Shown piece after piece: positions 36,024 to 43,681 of a stretch of 64,000 nt of DNA. Made by a program: the position numbers and the translations under genes. The notes below the pieces were generated by a model that was not told the DNA's origin, did no database searches, and saw nothing but the letters and a program-made list of their open reading frames with translations. The stretch is from CBDFKU01 sp965248975 (lineage in GTDB: Bacteria > Chloroflexota > Dehalococcoidia > Lucifugimonadales > JAGWBF01). Each line of letters starts with the position of its first letter. Positions within the stretch are counted from its first letter, which is position 1. The DNA lies in contig CBDFKU010000014.1 in the NCBI GenBank assembly GCA_965248975.1, positions 124,001-188,000 of the forward strand. Reading direction: 5' to 3'.

Positions 36024-36052
36024 AGTATAGCACCGGGATTCTGACCAGTCAA
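36024..36052 (-). promoter_or_regulatory. Distal suf operon promoter
   Basis: Minus-strand TTGACT (36047-36052), 17-base spacer, TATACT (36024-36029). It is the better match of two tandem sites before sufB and lies back to back with the promoter of the divergent lyase-like gene. Confidence 0.65.
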
Positions 36053-36069
36053 CGGAACGCAGGCCAACC

Positions 36070-36098
36070 TTGACACCTATGTGAGCCGGTTTTACAAT
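36070..36098 (+). promoter_or_regulatory. Promoter of the HMG-CoA-lyase-like gene
   Basis: Consensus TTGACA (36070-36075), 17-base spacer, TACAAT (36093-36098), about 88 bases before the ATG at 36186. The divergent arrangement with suf leaves only 17 bases between the -35 boxes. Confidence 0.7.
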
Positions 36099-36185
36099 CC
36101 GCTCATAGGAGCTGCTACCTAGAGTCGGCGGAGCTTGCCTCACCCGGCAGGGTCCCAGCTTTCCCAAGTAGTAAGGAGGAGCCCG

Positions 36186-37370
36186 ATGAGCAGGTGGCCC
36201 AAGGTCAACTACAAGGAAGAGGGGATGCGGGAGGGGATGCAGATCGAGGACGTCAACATCTCCGTCGAGGACAAGGTGCGTCTGCTGGACGCCTTGTCGG
36301 AGACCGGCCTCAAACAGATCGTGGTGGGCTCCTTCGTCAGTCCCAAGTGGACCCCTCAGATGGCCCGAATCGACGAGATTGTCTCCCAGTTCCACCCCAA
36401 ACCCGGGGTGACCTACACCGCCCTGGCCCTCAACTCCCAGGGTGTGGAACGGGCCAAGCAGTACTCACCGCCCCTGACCATCGAGCAGGACCGTTTGCCC
36501 CGGCTCTACTGCCACATGGACGACGCCTTCTCTCGGCGCAACGCCAACCGCTCCCAGATGCAGGAGATGGAGCGCTGGCCCCAGATCGTGGCCCAGGCCC
36601 AGGAACGCAACGTGAGAGAGGCGGGCATCGGCACCAACGCCAGCTGGGGCTCCAACTTCCTGGGCGACTTCCCCGTGGACAGCCTGATGACCATGCTGGA
36701 GAAGCAGCACCAGCTCTGGGACGAGGCAGGGATCAAGGTGGTCAGCGTCGGCATGGGCGACCCCATGAGCTGGTGCCGCCCCGACAAGGTGGAGGAGAGC
36801 GTCGTCCGGGTCAAGGAGAAGTGGCCGGAGATAAACCACTTCGCCGTACACGTCCACAACGGCCGCAACATGGCTCTGGCATCTGCCTACGCCGCGATGC
36901 GGGTCCTGGAGACCGAGGATACCCTGGACCTGGACGGCTCCATCGGCGGCATCGGCGGCTGCCCCTACTGCGGCAACGGCCGGGCCACCGGCATGATCCC
37001 CAGCGAGGACATCCTCCACATGATGGAGGACATGGGCCTGGAGACCGGCGTCGACATCGACAAGCTCATCGACTGCGTCTGGATGGCCGAGGAGATTATG
37101 GGCAGGCCCCTGTACGGCCATGTCTCCAAAGCCGGCCCGCGTCCCCACAAGGTAGAGGACCTGTACGACATCAACGCCCCCTTCATCGAGACCCTGGAGC
37201 AGGCCAAGCACTTCAAGCTGGGCCCCGAAGCCTACGAGGGTGGCCTGTCACCGTACAGCGAACCCATCACCAGCCCCTACAGGGACCGGGTGGAGCAGGG
37301 CCTTCCCCCCTTCGACGCGGACGACGGCGACTTCCCTTGGAAGCAGGACTGGTTCCCGGTCAAGGAGTAG
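36186..37370 (+). CDS. DRE-TIM metallolyase family protein (HMG-CoA-lyase/citramalate-synthase-like)
   Basis: 394 residues of a TIM-barrel lyase or synthase acting on acyl-CoA or keto acids. The entry motif reads EGMREGMQIED, so Arg is kept but the usual metal-binding Asp of the R-D-G motif is Glu. Metal ligands HVHNGRNMALASAY (about 223) and the loop GGIGGCPYCGNGRATG (about 260) match HMG-CoA lyase, where this loop bears a catalytic Cys. ATG 36186 is chosen for AAGGAGGA upstream. It has its own promoter. The reaction cannot be fixed from sequence. Confidence 0.78.
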   Translation: MSRWPKVNYKEEGMREGMQIEDVNISVEDKVRLLDALSETGLKQIVVGSFVSPKWTPQMARIDEIVSQFHPKPGVTYTALALNSQGVERAKQYSPPLTIEQDRLPRLYCHMDDAFSRRNANRSQMQEMERWPQIVAQAQERNVREAGIGTNASWGSNFLGDFPVDSLMTMLEKQHQLWDEAGIKVVSVGMGDPMSWCRPDKVEESVVRVKEKWPEINHFAVHVHNGRNMALASAYAAMRVLETEDTLDLDGSIGGIGGCPYCGNGRATGMIPSEDILHMMEDMGLETGVDIDKLIDCVWMAEEIMGRPLYGHVSKAGPRPHKVEDLYDINAPFIETLEQAKHFKLGPEAYEGGLSPYSEPITSPYRDRVEQGLPPFDADDGDFPWKQDWFPVKE

Positions 37371-37404
37371 CTCCTGGCTCCGCGCGCCCGCGAGGAGATG
37401 GACG

Positions 37405-39039
37405 GTGCCGACACCACAGCCGATAGCGTTCATGAGCTATGTTCGTTTCGACGACGAGCACGACAATGGGGGGCTGACCATCTTTCGCGAGCGTCTTAGC
37501 GCGGAAGTCCGTGTCCAAACCGGCGCGGATTTCCCCATATTCCAGGACCGCAATGACATCCTTTGGGGCCAGCGCTGGAAGGAGCGAATCGAGGAGTCCG
37601 TCGACGGGGTTACCTTCTTCATTCCCGTCGTTACACCCAGCTTCTTTACGAGCCCTGCCTGCCGGGATGAGCTGGAGCGGTTCCTGGAGCGCGAAAAAAA
37701 GCTGATCCGTAACGACCTCGTTCTGCCGGTCTATTACGTTGGATGCCCGGTCCTCGATGACGAAGCGAAGCGAGCTGCCGACCAGCTGGCCCAGGCGATA
37801 GGGGCCCACCAGTGGGCCGACTGGCGAGACCTCCGATTCGAGCCGTTCACCGACCCTAACGTCGGCAAGACTTTAGCGGGTCTTGCAGTCCAGATCCGCG
37901 ATTCACTGGACCGTGCGCCGCTTAAACCCACCGCGAAGCAGGCGAGTCGCTCCAGAGCGCGTAGTGGCAGGCCCGGTGCAACAGCCAAGCCACTTGATGC
38001 GTTAATTACAGAGTCTGATAGCGCCGAGCCAGCAGTTGAGAGTGGCGAACACTCGCCGGGGTCCCAAGTAAAAACTGAGCCTCCGACCCATGTAGTCGAC
38101 GCCATGCACCGAGGCGACTACGTGACCATCACTGAAGCCATCAAAGCAGCCAACCCTGGGGACCGCATATTGGTCCGCCCATGGCTATATCAGGAGGGAC
38201 TCGTTGTCGACAAGCCTTTGGAGATAATGGGGGAAGGTAACCTGAACGAGATCGTAGTGCAGTCTACTGGCCAGTCCACGTTGATATTCAAAACGGCCAT
38301 GGGCAGAGTCACGAATCTTACTCTGCGACCGATTGGCGATGGAGCTTTCCATGGTGTGGAAATCATCCAAGGGCGACTTGAACTCGAGGGCTGCGACATC
38401 ACCGGTCATATCCGACCCTGCGTCGTGATTCACGGTGCCGCCGATCCGCGCCTGCGGCGAAACCGCATCCACGATTCGAAGCAAGGCGGTGTCTGGGTCT
38501 ATGACAATGCCCGGGGAACCCTGGAGGACAACGAAATATTCGGAAATGCCTTTTCTGGGGTGGAAATCAAGACTGGCAGCAACCCAACCCTACGGCGAAA
38601 CCGCATCCACGACTGTGAGGCGGGTGTCGTCGTCCATGATAACGGGCAGGGGACGCTTGAGGATAACGACATCTTCGGAAACACCGTAGGTGGAGTGGCG
38701 ATCCTAACGGGTTCCAACCCCATGTTGCGGCGCAACCGTATCCATGGTGGCAAGGAGAGCGGTGTCCATGTTTACGATAATGGGCAGGGCACATTAGAGG
38801 ATAACGACATCTTCGGGAACGTCTATAGTGGCGTCTCGATCTCGGAGGGCGGAAATCCCACGCTCCGCCGCAACCGCATCAATAACAACGGCCTCCAAGC
38901 GGTGTCGGTTTACAACAAGGGAGCCGGCACATTTGAGGACAACGATCTCCGGCATAATGACCGCGGTGCTTGGGATATATCAGCGGACAGCAAGGCAAAC
39001 GTAAAACGCGCGCGCAACGTCGAGAAGGATACGCCCTGA
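37405..39039 (+). CDS. TIR domain fused to a right-handed beta-helix repeat domain
   Basis: 544 residues from GTG 37405, preceded by GAGGAG. Residues about 7-150 form a TIR domain: IAFMSYVRFDDE, FQDRNDILWGQRWKERIEES, and FFTSPACRDELERFLE, where the Glu occupies the usual NADase position. A basic, then Ser/Glu-rich linker spans 165-230. Residues about 235-540 form a parallel beta-helix with four repeats of 45-46 residues, each pairing NPTLRRNRIHD with GTLEDNDIFGN. No signal peptide, so cytoplasmic. TIR domains degrade NAD or signal in antiviral and stress responses; the helix may bind a polysaccharide or protein. GC is lower than that of the neighbours. Confidence 0.82.
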   Translation: MPTPQPIAFMSYVRFDDEHDNGGLTIFRERLSAEVRVQTGADFPIFQDRNDILWGQRWKERIEESVDGVTFFIPVVTPSFFTSPACRDELERFLEREKKLIRNDLVLPVYYVGCPVLDDEAKRAADQLAQAIGAHQWADWRDLRFEPFTDPNVGKTLAGLAVQIRDSLDRAPLKPTAKQASRSRARSGRPGATAKPLDALITESDSAEPAVESGEHSPGSQVKTEPPTHVVDAMHRGDYVTITEAIKAANPGDRILVRPWLYQEGLVVDKPLEIMGEGNLNEIVVQSTGQSTLIFKTAMGRVTNLTLRPIGDGAFHGVEIIQGRLELEGCDITGHIRPCVVIHGAADPRLRRNRIHDSKQGGVWVYDNARGTLEDNEIFGNAFSGVEIKTGSNPTLRRNRIHDCEAGVVVHDNGQGTLEDNDIFGNTVGGVAILTGSNPMLRRNRIHGGKESGVHVYDNGQGTLEDNDIFGNVYSGVSISEGGNPTLRRNRINNNGLQAVSVYNKGAGTFEDNDLRHNDRGAWDISADSKANVKRARNVEKDTP

Positions 39040-39121
39040 TTCAGGGCGGACAGCTCCTAGCTGGGAAACCCGCAGGGACCTAGTACGATCGAGAGCTAGC
39101 CTCAGTCAAGGGGCTCGGGCA

Positions 39122-39841
39122 TCAGCTCCAGCAGTCGGCCGAATCCCTTGGTGGGTCAGTGAGGCCGGCCCTGCGGAAGGTGCGCCAAGCGGTGGCCTGG
39201 ACCGCCGTCACCACCGGCTTCCCCAGACTAGTCTCAAGGTCGTGGGCGACCTCCATGGCGCGCCAGGCGGTGCAAGGACAGAACAGGGCATCGGCGTCGC
39301 TCCGGCACACCTTCCTGGCGAACTCCAGGATCACCTCGGGGTCCTGGTCGTTGATACCCTGGGCCCCTGCCTGAGCGGCCCAGGGCTCGGCTTCCACGTT
39401 GAGCACCTGGAATCCCTGCTCTTCAAAATACTCCTTCAGACGATCGTTGTTCCAGCTGGGGTAAGGCGAGGCAACGGAAATCTTCCTGGCGCCCAAGATT
39501 CTGAGCGCCTGCGCGACCGACGGGCTGGTGGCCACGGCGGGCACTCCGGCCGCCCTCGCCATAAGATCCTCCATCCGCGTGCTCCACTGGATGCCCTGAT
39601 AGAAGCTATTGGTGGTGCCCACCATGGCCACCACTTCGACCTTGCCCTGAGCAAGGGACCTGGCCCCTTCCTCCAGCTGGGCATTCATCTGGTCCATTCC
39701 GTCTTTCCCCATGGCGTCGTTGGTGAGCCAGAGCCTCTGACTGTGTATGGTGGTCCTTGTAGGAGCTATACGGTGGAAATCGGGCTCGACGGTGGTGTTG
39801 GTCGCGGGGACCATGATGCCGATGCGCTTGCGAATCGCCAC
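39122..39841 (-). CDS. Asp/Glu racemase superfamily enzyme, arylmalonate-decarboxylase/maleate-isomerase-like
   Basis: 239 residues from GTG 39841, which has GGAGG six bases upstream. The N-terminus IRKRIGIMVPATNTTVEPD is typical of this group. The C-terminal catalytic Cys is in LFCPCTAWRAMEV (about 190). Where maleate isomerases and racemases carry the first Cys (pattern A-C-T-S), this protein reads VVAMVGTTNSF, with Gly in the Cys position, the single-Cys arrangement known from arylmalonate decarboxylase. The gene ends about 80 bases after the TIR gene (convergent) and borders the integrated element. Confidence 0.78.
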   Translation of the reverse strand: MAIRKRIGIMVPATNTTVEPDFHRIAPTRTTIHSQRLWLTNDAMGKDGMDQMNAQLEEGARSLAQGKVEVVAMVGTTNSFYQGIQWSTRMEDLMARAAGVPAVATSPSVAQALRILGARKISVASPYPSWNNDRLKEYFEEQGFQVLNVEAEPWAAQAGAQGINDQDPEVILEFARKVCRSDADALFCPCTAWRAMEVAHDLETSLGKPVVTAVQATAWRTFRRAGLTDPPRDSADCWS

Positions 39842-39873
39842 CGCAGGCCTCCGATGATGAAGCGATGTGTAGC

Positions 39874-39930
39874 TGGTGCCGAGGGAGGGATTCGAACCCA
39901 CACGCCCGCGAAGGCAGCGGATTTTAAGTC
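39874..39930. repeat. attL: 57-bp copy of the tRNA-Leu(TAA) 3' half
   Basis: Matches 50918-50974 at 56 of 57 positions (G39910 against A50954). It runs from the encoded CCA end to the anticodon loop of tRNA-Leu(TAA); the following bases do not complete a tRNA, so it is an integration scar. Confidence 0.9.
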
Positions 39931-40033
39931 TGATTAGAGCACGTCCCAGGTCGTCCGTCAACGTCCACCAGATACGGAGTCCCCCTTTGGTCATTCCACC
40001 AATGTCCGCTGAGAGACTCTGTTATCCATCGGC

Positions 40034-40056
40034 TTGGCTGTCAACTTGGCTGTCAA
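40034..40056. repeat. Left paired repeat, likely integrase arm site
   Basis: Two units of TTGGCTGTCAA separated by one C. Bases 40035-40056 are identical to 50827-50848 near the other end of the element. Between here and the DUF2075 gene at 40231 only a doubtful 40-codon minus-strand frame (40022-40144) is seen. Confidence 0.6.
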
Positions 40057-40230
40057 TTCTCATAGCTAAGTTCAGATACAACGGGGTCCCTAGCTCTTCA
40101 CTCTTCTTGGACAGATTTTCGACAAGCTCATCGGCGAACGACATGGATTAACGTCCCTACTGGTTGTCTAGGCTACATGGAGTATCGCCAGGTGCAAGGG
40201 AATCAGGCCGGCCATCTATGTTTATCCGCC

Positions 40231-41538
40231 TCAAACGCTTTGAAGCCCAAGCCCTCTGAGGAACCTATTCGTCTCCCGATCGGTGGAGTATAAAGCGCAC
40301 CCTACCATTCCCCTCGTAAGGAGGACCCGATAGACGTGCCTGACCAGATCATCGAAGTTTTCGCTCCTTCTGACTATTTGGTCCTTGCTTTCCGATGGGT
40401 CTGACACCCAGCCACCGCCACGCCACACTAGATCCGGACCCAGGATCACACCGCTGTAGTCATATTCGAAGCCCTGGGCTGTGTAGACGCATCCAACTTG
40501 GCTGATGCCAGCTGGATCGGATGCCCATAGCGAAGCGGATGGCACCCCTTTGACGGACTTCTCTGGTTTGAGATTCCAGGGCCGCTCCCACTGCCCAACT
40601 ACTACGTCATCAACCAGAGCGCCATCTTGTGGGTCACTCCACGGCCAACAGAACCCTGCCGCCATCCGTGCTGTATACCCGCCGCTGTTCTTACCCTTAA
40701 CCCAGGCCTCGAGGTCGAGGGGTGACTCCGCTATCAGGAGCTCAAATCTTTCATCCTCTTCCCAGTGGAGTGGGCCTCCTGGCGTCATTCCGAGGAGACG
40801 TTCGACCCAAGTGTAGTATGCTTCGGAGCCTCCAGACCGGAACTGCCCGTCTCGGTCGATCTCGATGATGTCCGCTCCGTTCCTGCGGGCGGAATCCCTG
40901 ATGGAGTTTACGGTCCCGATTTCTCCTGGCCGAACTACTTGGCGTTCGTCGAGCAGGAACATCGGGACCCGGGCGGCCCTGGTCAGCTCATCCACCTGGG
41001 GAAGATCAGACCGTCGGTCTCTCTTGGTGAAGCGGCTGTACGAATGCTGTCTTATACGGTGGGCCTCATCGGCGACTATTACATCGAGTTCGTTAGACTC
41101 TGCGTCCGTAAAGTTGTTGAAGTACCTGAACAGGTTTCCGGCCCTCTTCCCTACCCGCTTCTTCAACGTCGTGGTGAATGACCGGCTTCCTGTCGCGTGT
41201 GCAATATTGTACCCACGACTCGCCAAATCCCCTACGATGGCGGTCGCGATCACGCTTTTACCGGTCCCAGGGCCACCCTTCACTAGGACGACCTTCTTGT
41301 TGTTCGAACGGCGGCTTTCGTCTACGGCGCGGCGTACGACCTCATAGGCGACCATCTGCTCGTCCAGAAGAGTGAAGGAATCGTGGCCGGCGATCTGTTC
41401 CTGGACGTGATTGAGCAGCTGTTTTGATGGCCTCGTGCGCGCATTGAGGAAGGCGTCAGCGGCGGCGCCAGCATCCCTACTGGATATTCGTTGGGAAAGG
41501 AATCTTTGAAGCGCCCCGACCTCGTCTCCGCTAAACAT
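40231..41538 (-). CDS. DUF2075 (Schlafen group 3-like) DNA/RNA helicase domain, C-terminal part of a broken gene
   Basis: 435 residues. Walker A GGPGTGKSVIATAI (about 88), Walker B VIVADEAHRIRQH (about 152) and a C-terminal TAQGFEYDYSGVILG with VLLTRGMVGCALY mark the DUF2075 superfamily 1-type helicase. The frame upstream is continuous except for a TAG at 41545-41547, three codons before this ATG, and the preceding residues match the normal N-terminal domain of DUF2075 proteins. The piece can be made alone but lacks the nuclease-like domain. Such proteins often sit in defence islands. Confidence 0.8.
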   Translation of the reverse strand: MFSGDEVGALQRFLSQRISSRDAGAAADAFLNARTRPSKQLLNHVQEQIAGHDSFTLLDEQMVAYEVVRRAVDESRRSNNKKVVLVKGGPGTGKSVIATAIVGDLASRGYNIAHATGSRSFTTTLKKRVGKRAGNLFRYFNNFTDAESNELDVIVADEAHRIRQHSYSRFTKRDRRSDLPQVDELTRAARVPMFLLDERQVVRPGEIGTVNSIRDSARRNGADIIEIDRDGQFRSGGSEAYYTWVERLLGMTPGGPLHWEEDERFELLIAESPLDLEAWVKGKNSGGYTARMAAGFCWPWSDPQDGALVDDVVVGQWERPWNLKPEKSVKGVPSASLWASDPAGISQVGCVYTAQGFEYDYSGVILGPDLVWRGGGWVSDPSESKDQIVRRSENFDDLVRHVYRVLLTRGMVGCALYSTDRETNRFLRGLGLQSV

Positions 41539-41544
41539 TGGGTA

Positions 41545-42074
41545 CTAGGCGAGATCAGCAAAGGCTGCTGAGCGTAGGGACGCGAGCTCAGTCGAAGTGG
41601 CGTTATGAAGGTAGGCCAGGCCGCTGATCACCAAATCATTGGAGTGGGCCAAGTGGTTGAAGTCGGACAGGTACTCGACGTACTGGGGAACCTGCTGCTG
41701 AGGATGTAGCAGTCGTCGACCTCCAACAGAGACTATCAGCTCTTCTACGCTCTCGATATCTCCAGAGGTCCATTGCTTGTTCTCCCAGACAACGGCCGAC
41801 GCCACCCCGGTTTCCGGATGGGTACCAAGTAGAAGCACATCGACTCGCTTTGAACAGAGAGGAAGGAGGTACTCCACCAGGACCTCGACCCTCCTAGGCC
41901 GGCCGAATCCAGAGCTCTGGCTACAAAGGGCAGGCTCCTCGTCCAGCTCTTAACCTCAGAATCTCCCGGACGGTAAAGCATACGCTCGGTGAACGCCTGC
42001 TGAACCCTCGGCACTAGGACATTGGCCGAAATATCGTTGGAAAGGGTGTTGGCGGTCCCGCGATAGAGATGCAT
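41545..42074 (-). pseudogene. N-terminal nuclease-like domain of the DUF2075 gene, frameshifted
   Basis: Two frames together give the expected domain. The first (from ATG 42074) reads MHLYRGTANTLSNDIS up to about FVARALDSAGL; after a frameshift near 41900 the second reads VEYLLPLCSKRVDVLLLG, then VVWENKQW, a PD-(D/E)XK-like D...E-x-K pattern, and ends at the amber codon 41545-41547. With the helicase part at 40231-41538 this was one gene of about 615 codons. One frameshift plus one stop indicates inactivation. Confidence 0.75.
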
Positions 42075-42528
42075 GGGATCCTCCTAATGTCTCCGCTGGA
42101 TCGTCCCTCCGATGTTCATGGGATAACTCGGCGCGAAGGGAGCTTACGGTAAAAGGTTACCACAGAGGAGGGTTAGTTCCGATGGCCCTTAAGAAAGGCA
42201 GCTCCAGTTCCTACAGAGCCCACGCTGCTGCGAGCCGTCGCGATCGGTCGTTACCGGGCCACAGCGGCGGGCGATGCTAAGTAGGGCAGCGCTACCGTAT
42301 GGTCAAGCTGTCCTGTTATGGGAGTCGTATCCGAGTCGTAGCTAATTTTGACGCCAATTCTGACGCCAACCCTGGCAAACATCGGGGTACACCTGGGAAC
42401 AAAACAGATAGGCGGCCTGGGGGAATCAGGACTGCGACGGGGCCTATGGCCAGGCTCCTATGAGGTCACTGCTCACCCGGTCGGTGGGGGGTTGGGCCGC
42501 CTCGAGGTCTTGACGAGGCGCGAAAGAA
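42075..42528. other. Intergenic stretch within the element, no convincing gene
   Basis: No supported ORF. A 32-residue frame (42182-42280) has a GAGGAGGG upstream but no recognised product. At 42348-42370 the tandem TTTGACGCCAA/TTCTGACGCCAA resembles, in reverse orientation, the paired repeats at the element ends and could be a relic of another arm site. Confidence 0.4.
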
Positions 42529-42750
42529 TTACTTAAAGGTCCCATATTTTTCGATGTAACGACGATAAGGATCACGTATCTGAAGCCAGTACACTGTCCA
42601 AAATAAGTTCATCATCACCGACACACCCATGAGAAGCCACGCCCATTTCCTCAAGTCAGGTTCCGTCGACGCACGATCGAATTCGATCGACAAGTAGATG
42701 GCCGGCCCAATGCCACTCGCTAGTGCTGGGGCTAGGAAGATACAAGTCAT
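42529..42750 (-). CDS. Small membrane protein with two predicted TM helices
   Basis: 73 residues. Hydrophobic stretches at about 3-22 (CIFLAPALASGIGPAIYLSI) and 36-56 (WAWLLMGVSVMMNLFWTVYW), then a charged tail IRDPYRRYIEKYG, suggest a hairpin in the membrane. Not recognised. Inside the integrated element, on the same strand as the zinc-ribbon gene. Confidence 0.45.
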   Translation of the reverse strand: MTCIFLAPALASGIGPAIYLSIEFDRASTEPDLRKWAWLLMGVSVMMNLFWTVYWLQIRDPYRRYIEKYGTFK

Positions 42751-42818
42751 GGGGTTCCAGGTTCCTCAAGTACCGAGTCCTGAGTGATTTCGGTGCGCTC
42801 TGAGCGGTCTGCGTTTGC

Positions 42819-43073
42819 TTACTGATCTCGATCACTTGCTCCCGTACGCGGCTTTTCTTCAGCCTTTCCCGGTGGGACCTTAACGGCCGAGCCCAATGTG
42901 CCAGGTCGCCATAGGGCCGACTGGGGCTTGTCCACAACTCCGAATCTTATGCCGCGGCGGCAGACAGGGCAACTGTACTGATAGAGACCCTCCTGGACAG
43001 GGATCCTGCCGAGGTCAAGGAAGATAGGGGCTCCGCAGTCATCAAAGGGGCAGGACATCTTCTGGAGTTCCAC
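42819..43073 (-). CDS. Small zinc-ribbon protein
   Basis: 84 residues from GTG 43073 with AAAGGAG five bases upstream. Cys pairs in MSCPFDDCGAPIFLD and YSCPVCRRGIRFGVV form a probable zinc ribbon; the C-terminal 35 residues are basic and look unstructured. Function unknown. From here to the IS3 end at 43357 nothing recognisable is seen. Confidence 0.5.
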   Translation of the reverse strand: MELQKMSCPFDDCGAPIFLDLGRIPVQEGLYQYSCPVCRRGIRFGVVDKPQSALWRPGTLGSAVKVPPGKAEEKPRTGASDRDQ

Positions 43074-43524
43074 GCCGACTCCTTTCGCGATGGTGGTATA
43101 TCTGGAGTCTAGAGTCGGCGCTTCAGGAGGGTCAACGGGCGGGTGACAGTCCCCGGCGAGTCATGCGCACTTATGGTTCTGATAGCTTGATGGGATGTTG
43201 ACGGCCTTATTGAGTAAGACTACTATGGCCTTGCGAAAGAAGACGATGTGCTCGGGTCTAACCTACTTGATGTAGGGATCCCGGGTAAGGAGAATCGGTC
43301 TGCGGGGTAGCCCTAATATCGAGGGCGACGAACGGCCCGAGGAAGAAATGCCTAAGTGTTAGCAACCAGCAAAAGTGGGACACATTGGGACCCGAGAGAT
43401 CAGGTGCTGGATGGGGGTCTGGTGAGCTCTCTGAGGGCCCTGTTATAGCGTCTGCGGTTTTGGATGGTTTTGGCCTTCACCTCCTTGTATCTTGGTTTGG
43501 GTGTGTAACAATCACTTCACTTAG

Positions 43525-43665
43525 GTGGATCGGGGTGCGGCAGACCGGTTTCTCCTTGGTTATGGAAGACCGCCAGAAAGCGAGGGTCGCCGCACCCCTT
43601 CCGAATAGAGCCCGAACAGTTGCCTGGGCCAACCAAGCCCGCATCTTGCAAGGACGGGCCAATAA
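43525..43665 (+). ncRNA. Predicted IS110 bridge RNA, copy 1
   Basis: The non-coding left end folds into two guide loops. Loop 1 is closed by a perfect 10-bp stem (43532-43541 with 43589-43598) plus GACC/GGTC. It holds CTCCT (43552-43556), equal to the left target plus core, and CAGAAAG (43574-43580), complementary to core plus right target CTTTCTG. Loop 2 is closed by GCCCG/CGGGC (43610-43614, 43655-43659). It holds ACAGTTGC (43616-43623), equal to the element's right end, and TGCAAG (43647-43652), able to pair with the left end CTTGTA with one G-U. This is the arrangement established for IS621 bridge RNA; exact RNA ends are inferred. Confidence 0.75.
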
Positions 43666-43681
43666 TTCGCAGGAGGTGCTC

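Noticed and set aside
40022..40144. 40-codon minus frame beginning MSFADELVENLSKK
   Set aside because: Its end is made of the paired repeat; too short and without similarity to claim a gene.
39876..40151. 91-codon plus frame beginning in the tRNA fragment
   Set aside because: It is a translation of attL tRNA sequence, a common artefact around tRNA genes.
42182..42280. 32-codon plus frame with a good ribosome site
   Set aside because: No recognised product, Ser/Arg-rich; probably chance or a relic.
42656..42937. 93-codon minus frame
   Set aside because: Overlaps both the zinc-ribbon gene and the small membrane protein gene in another frame; composition is shadow-like.
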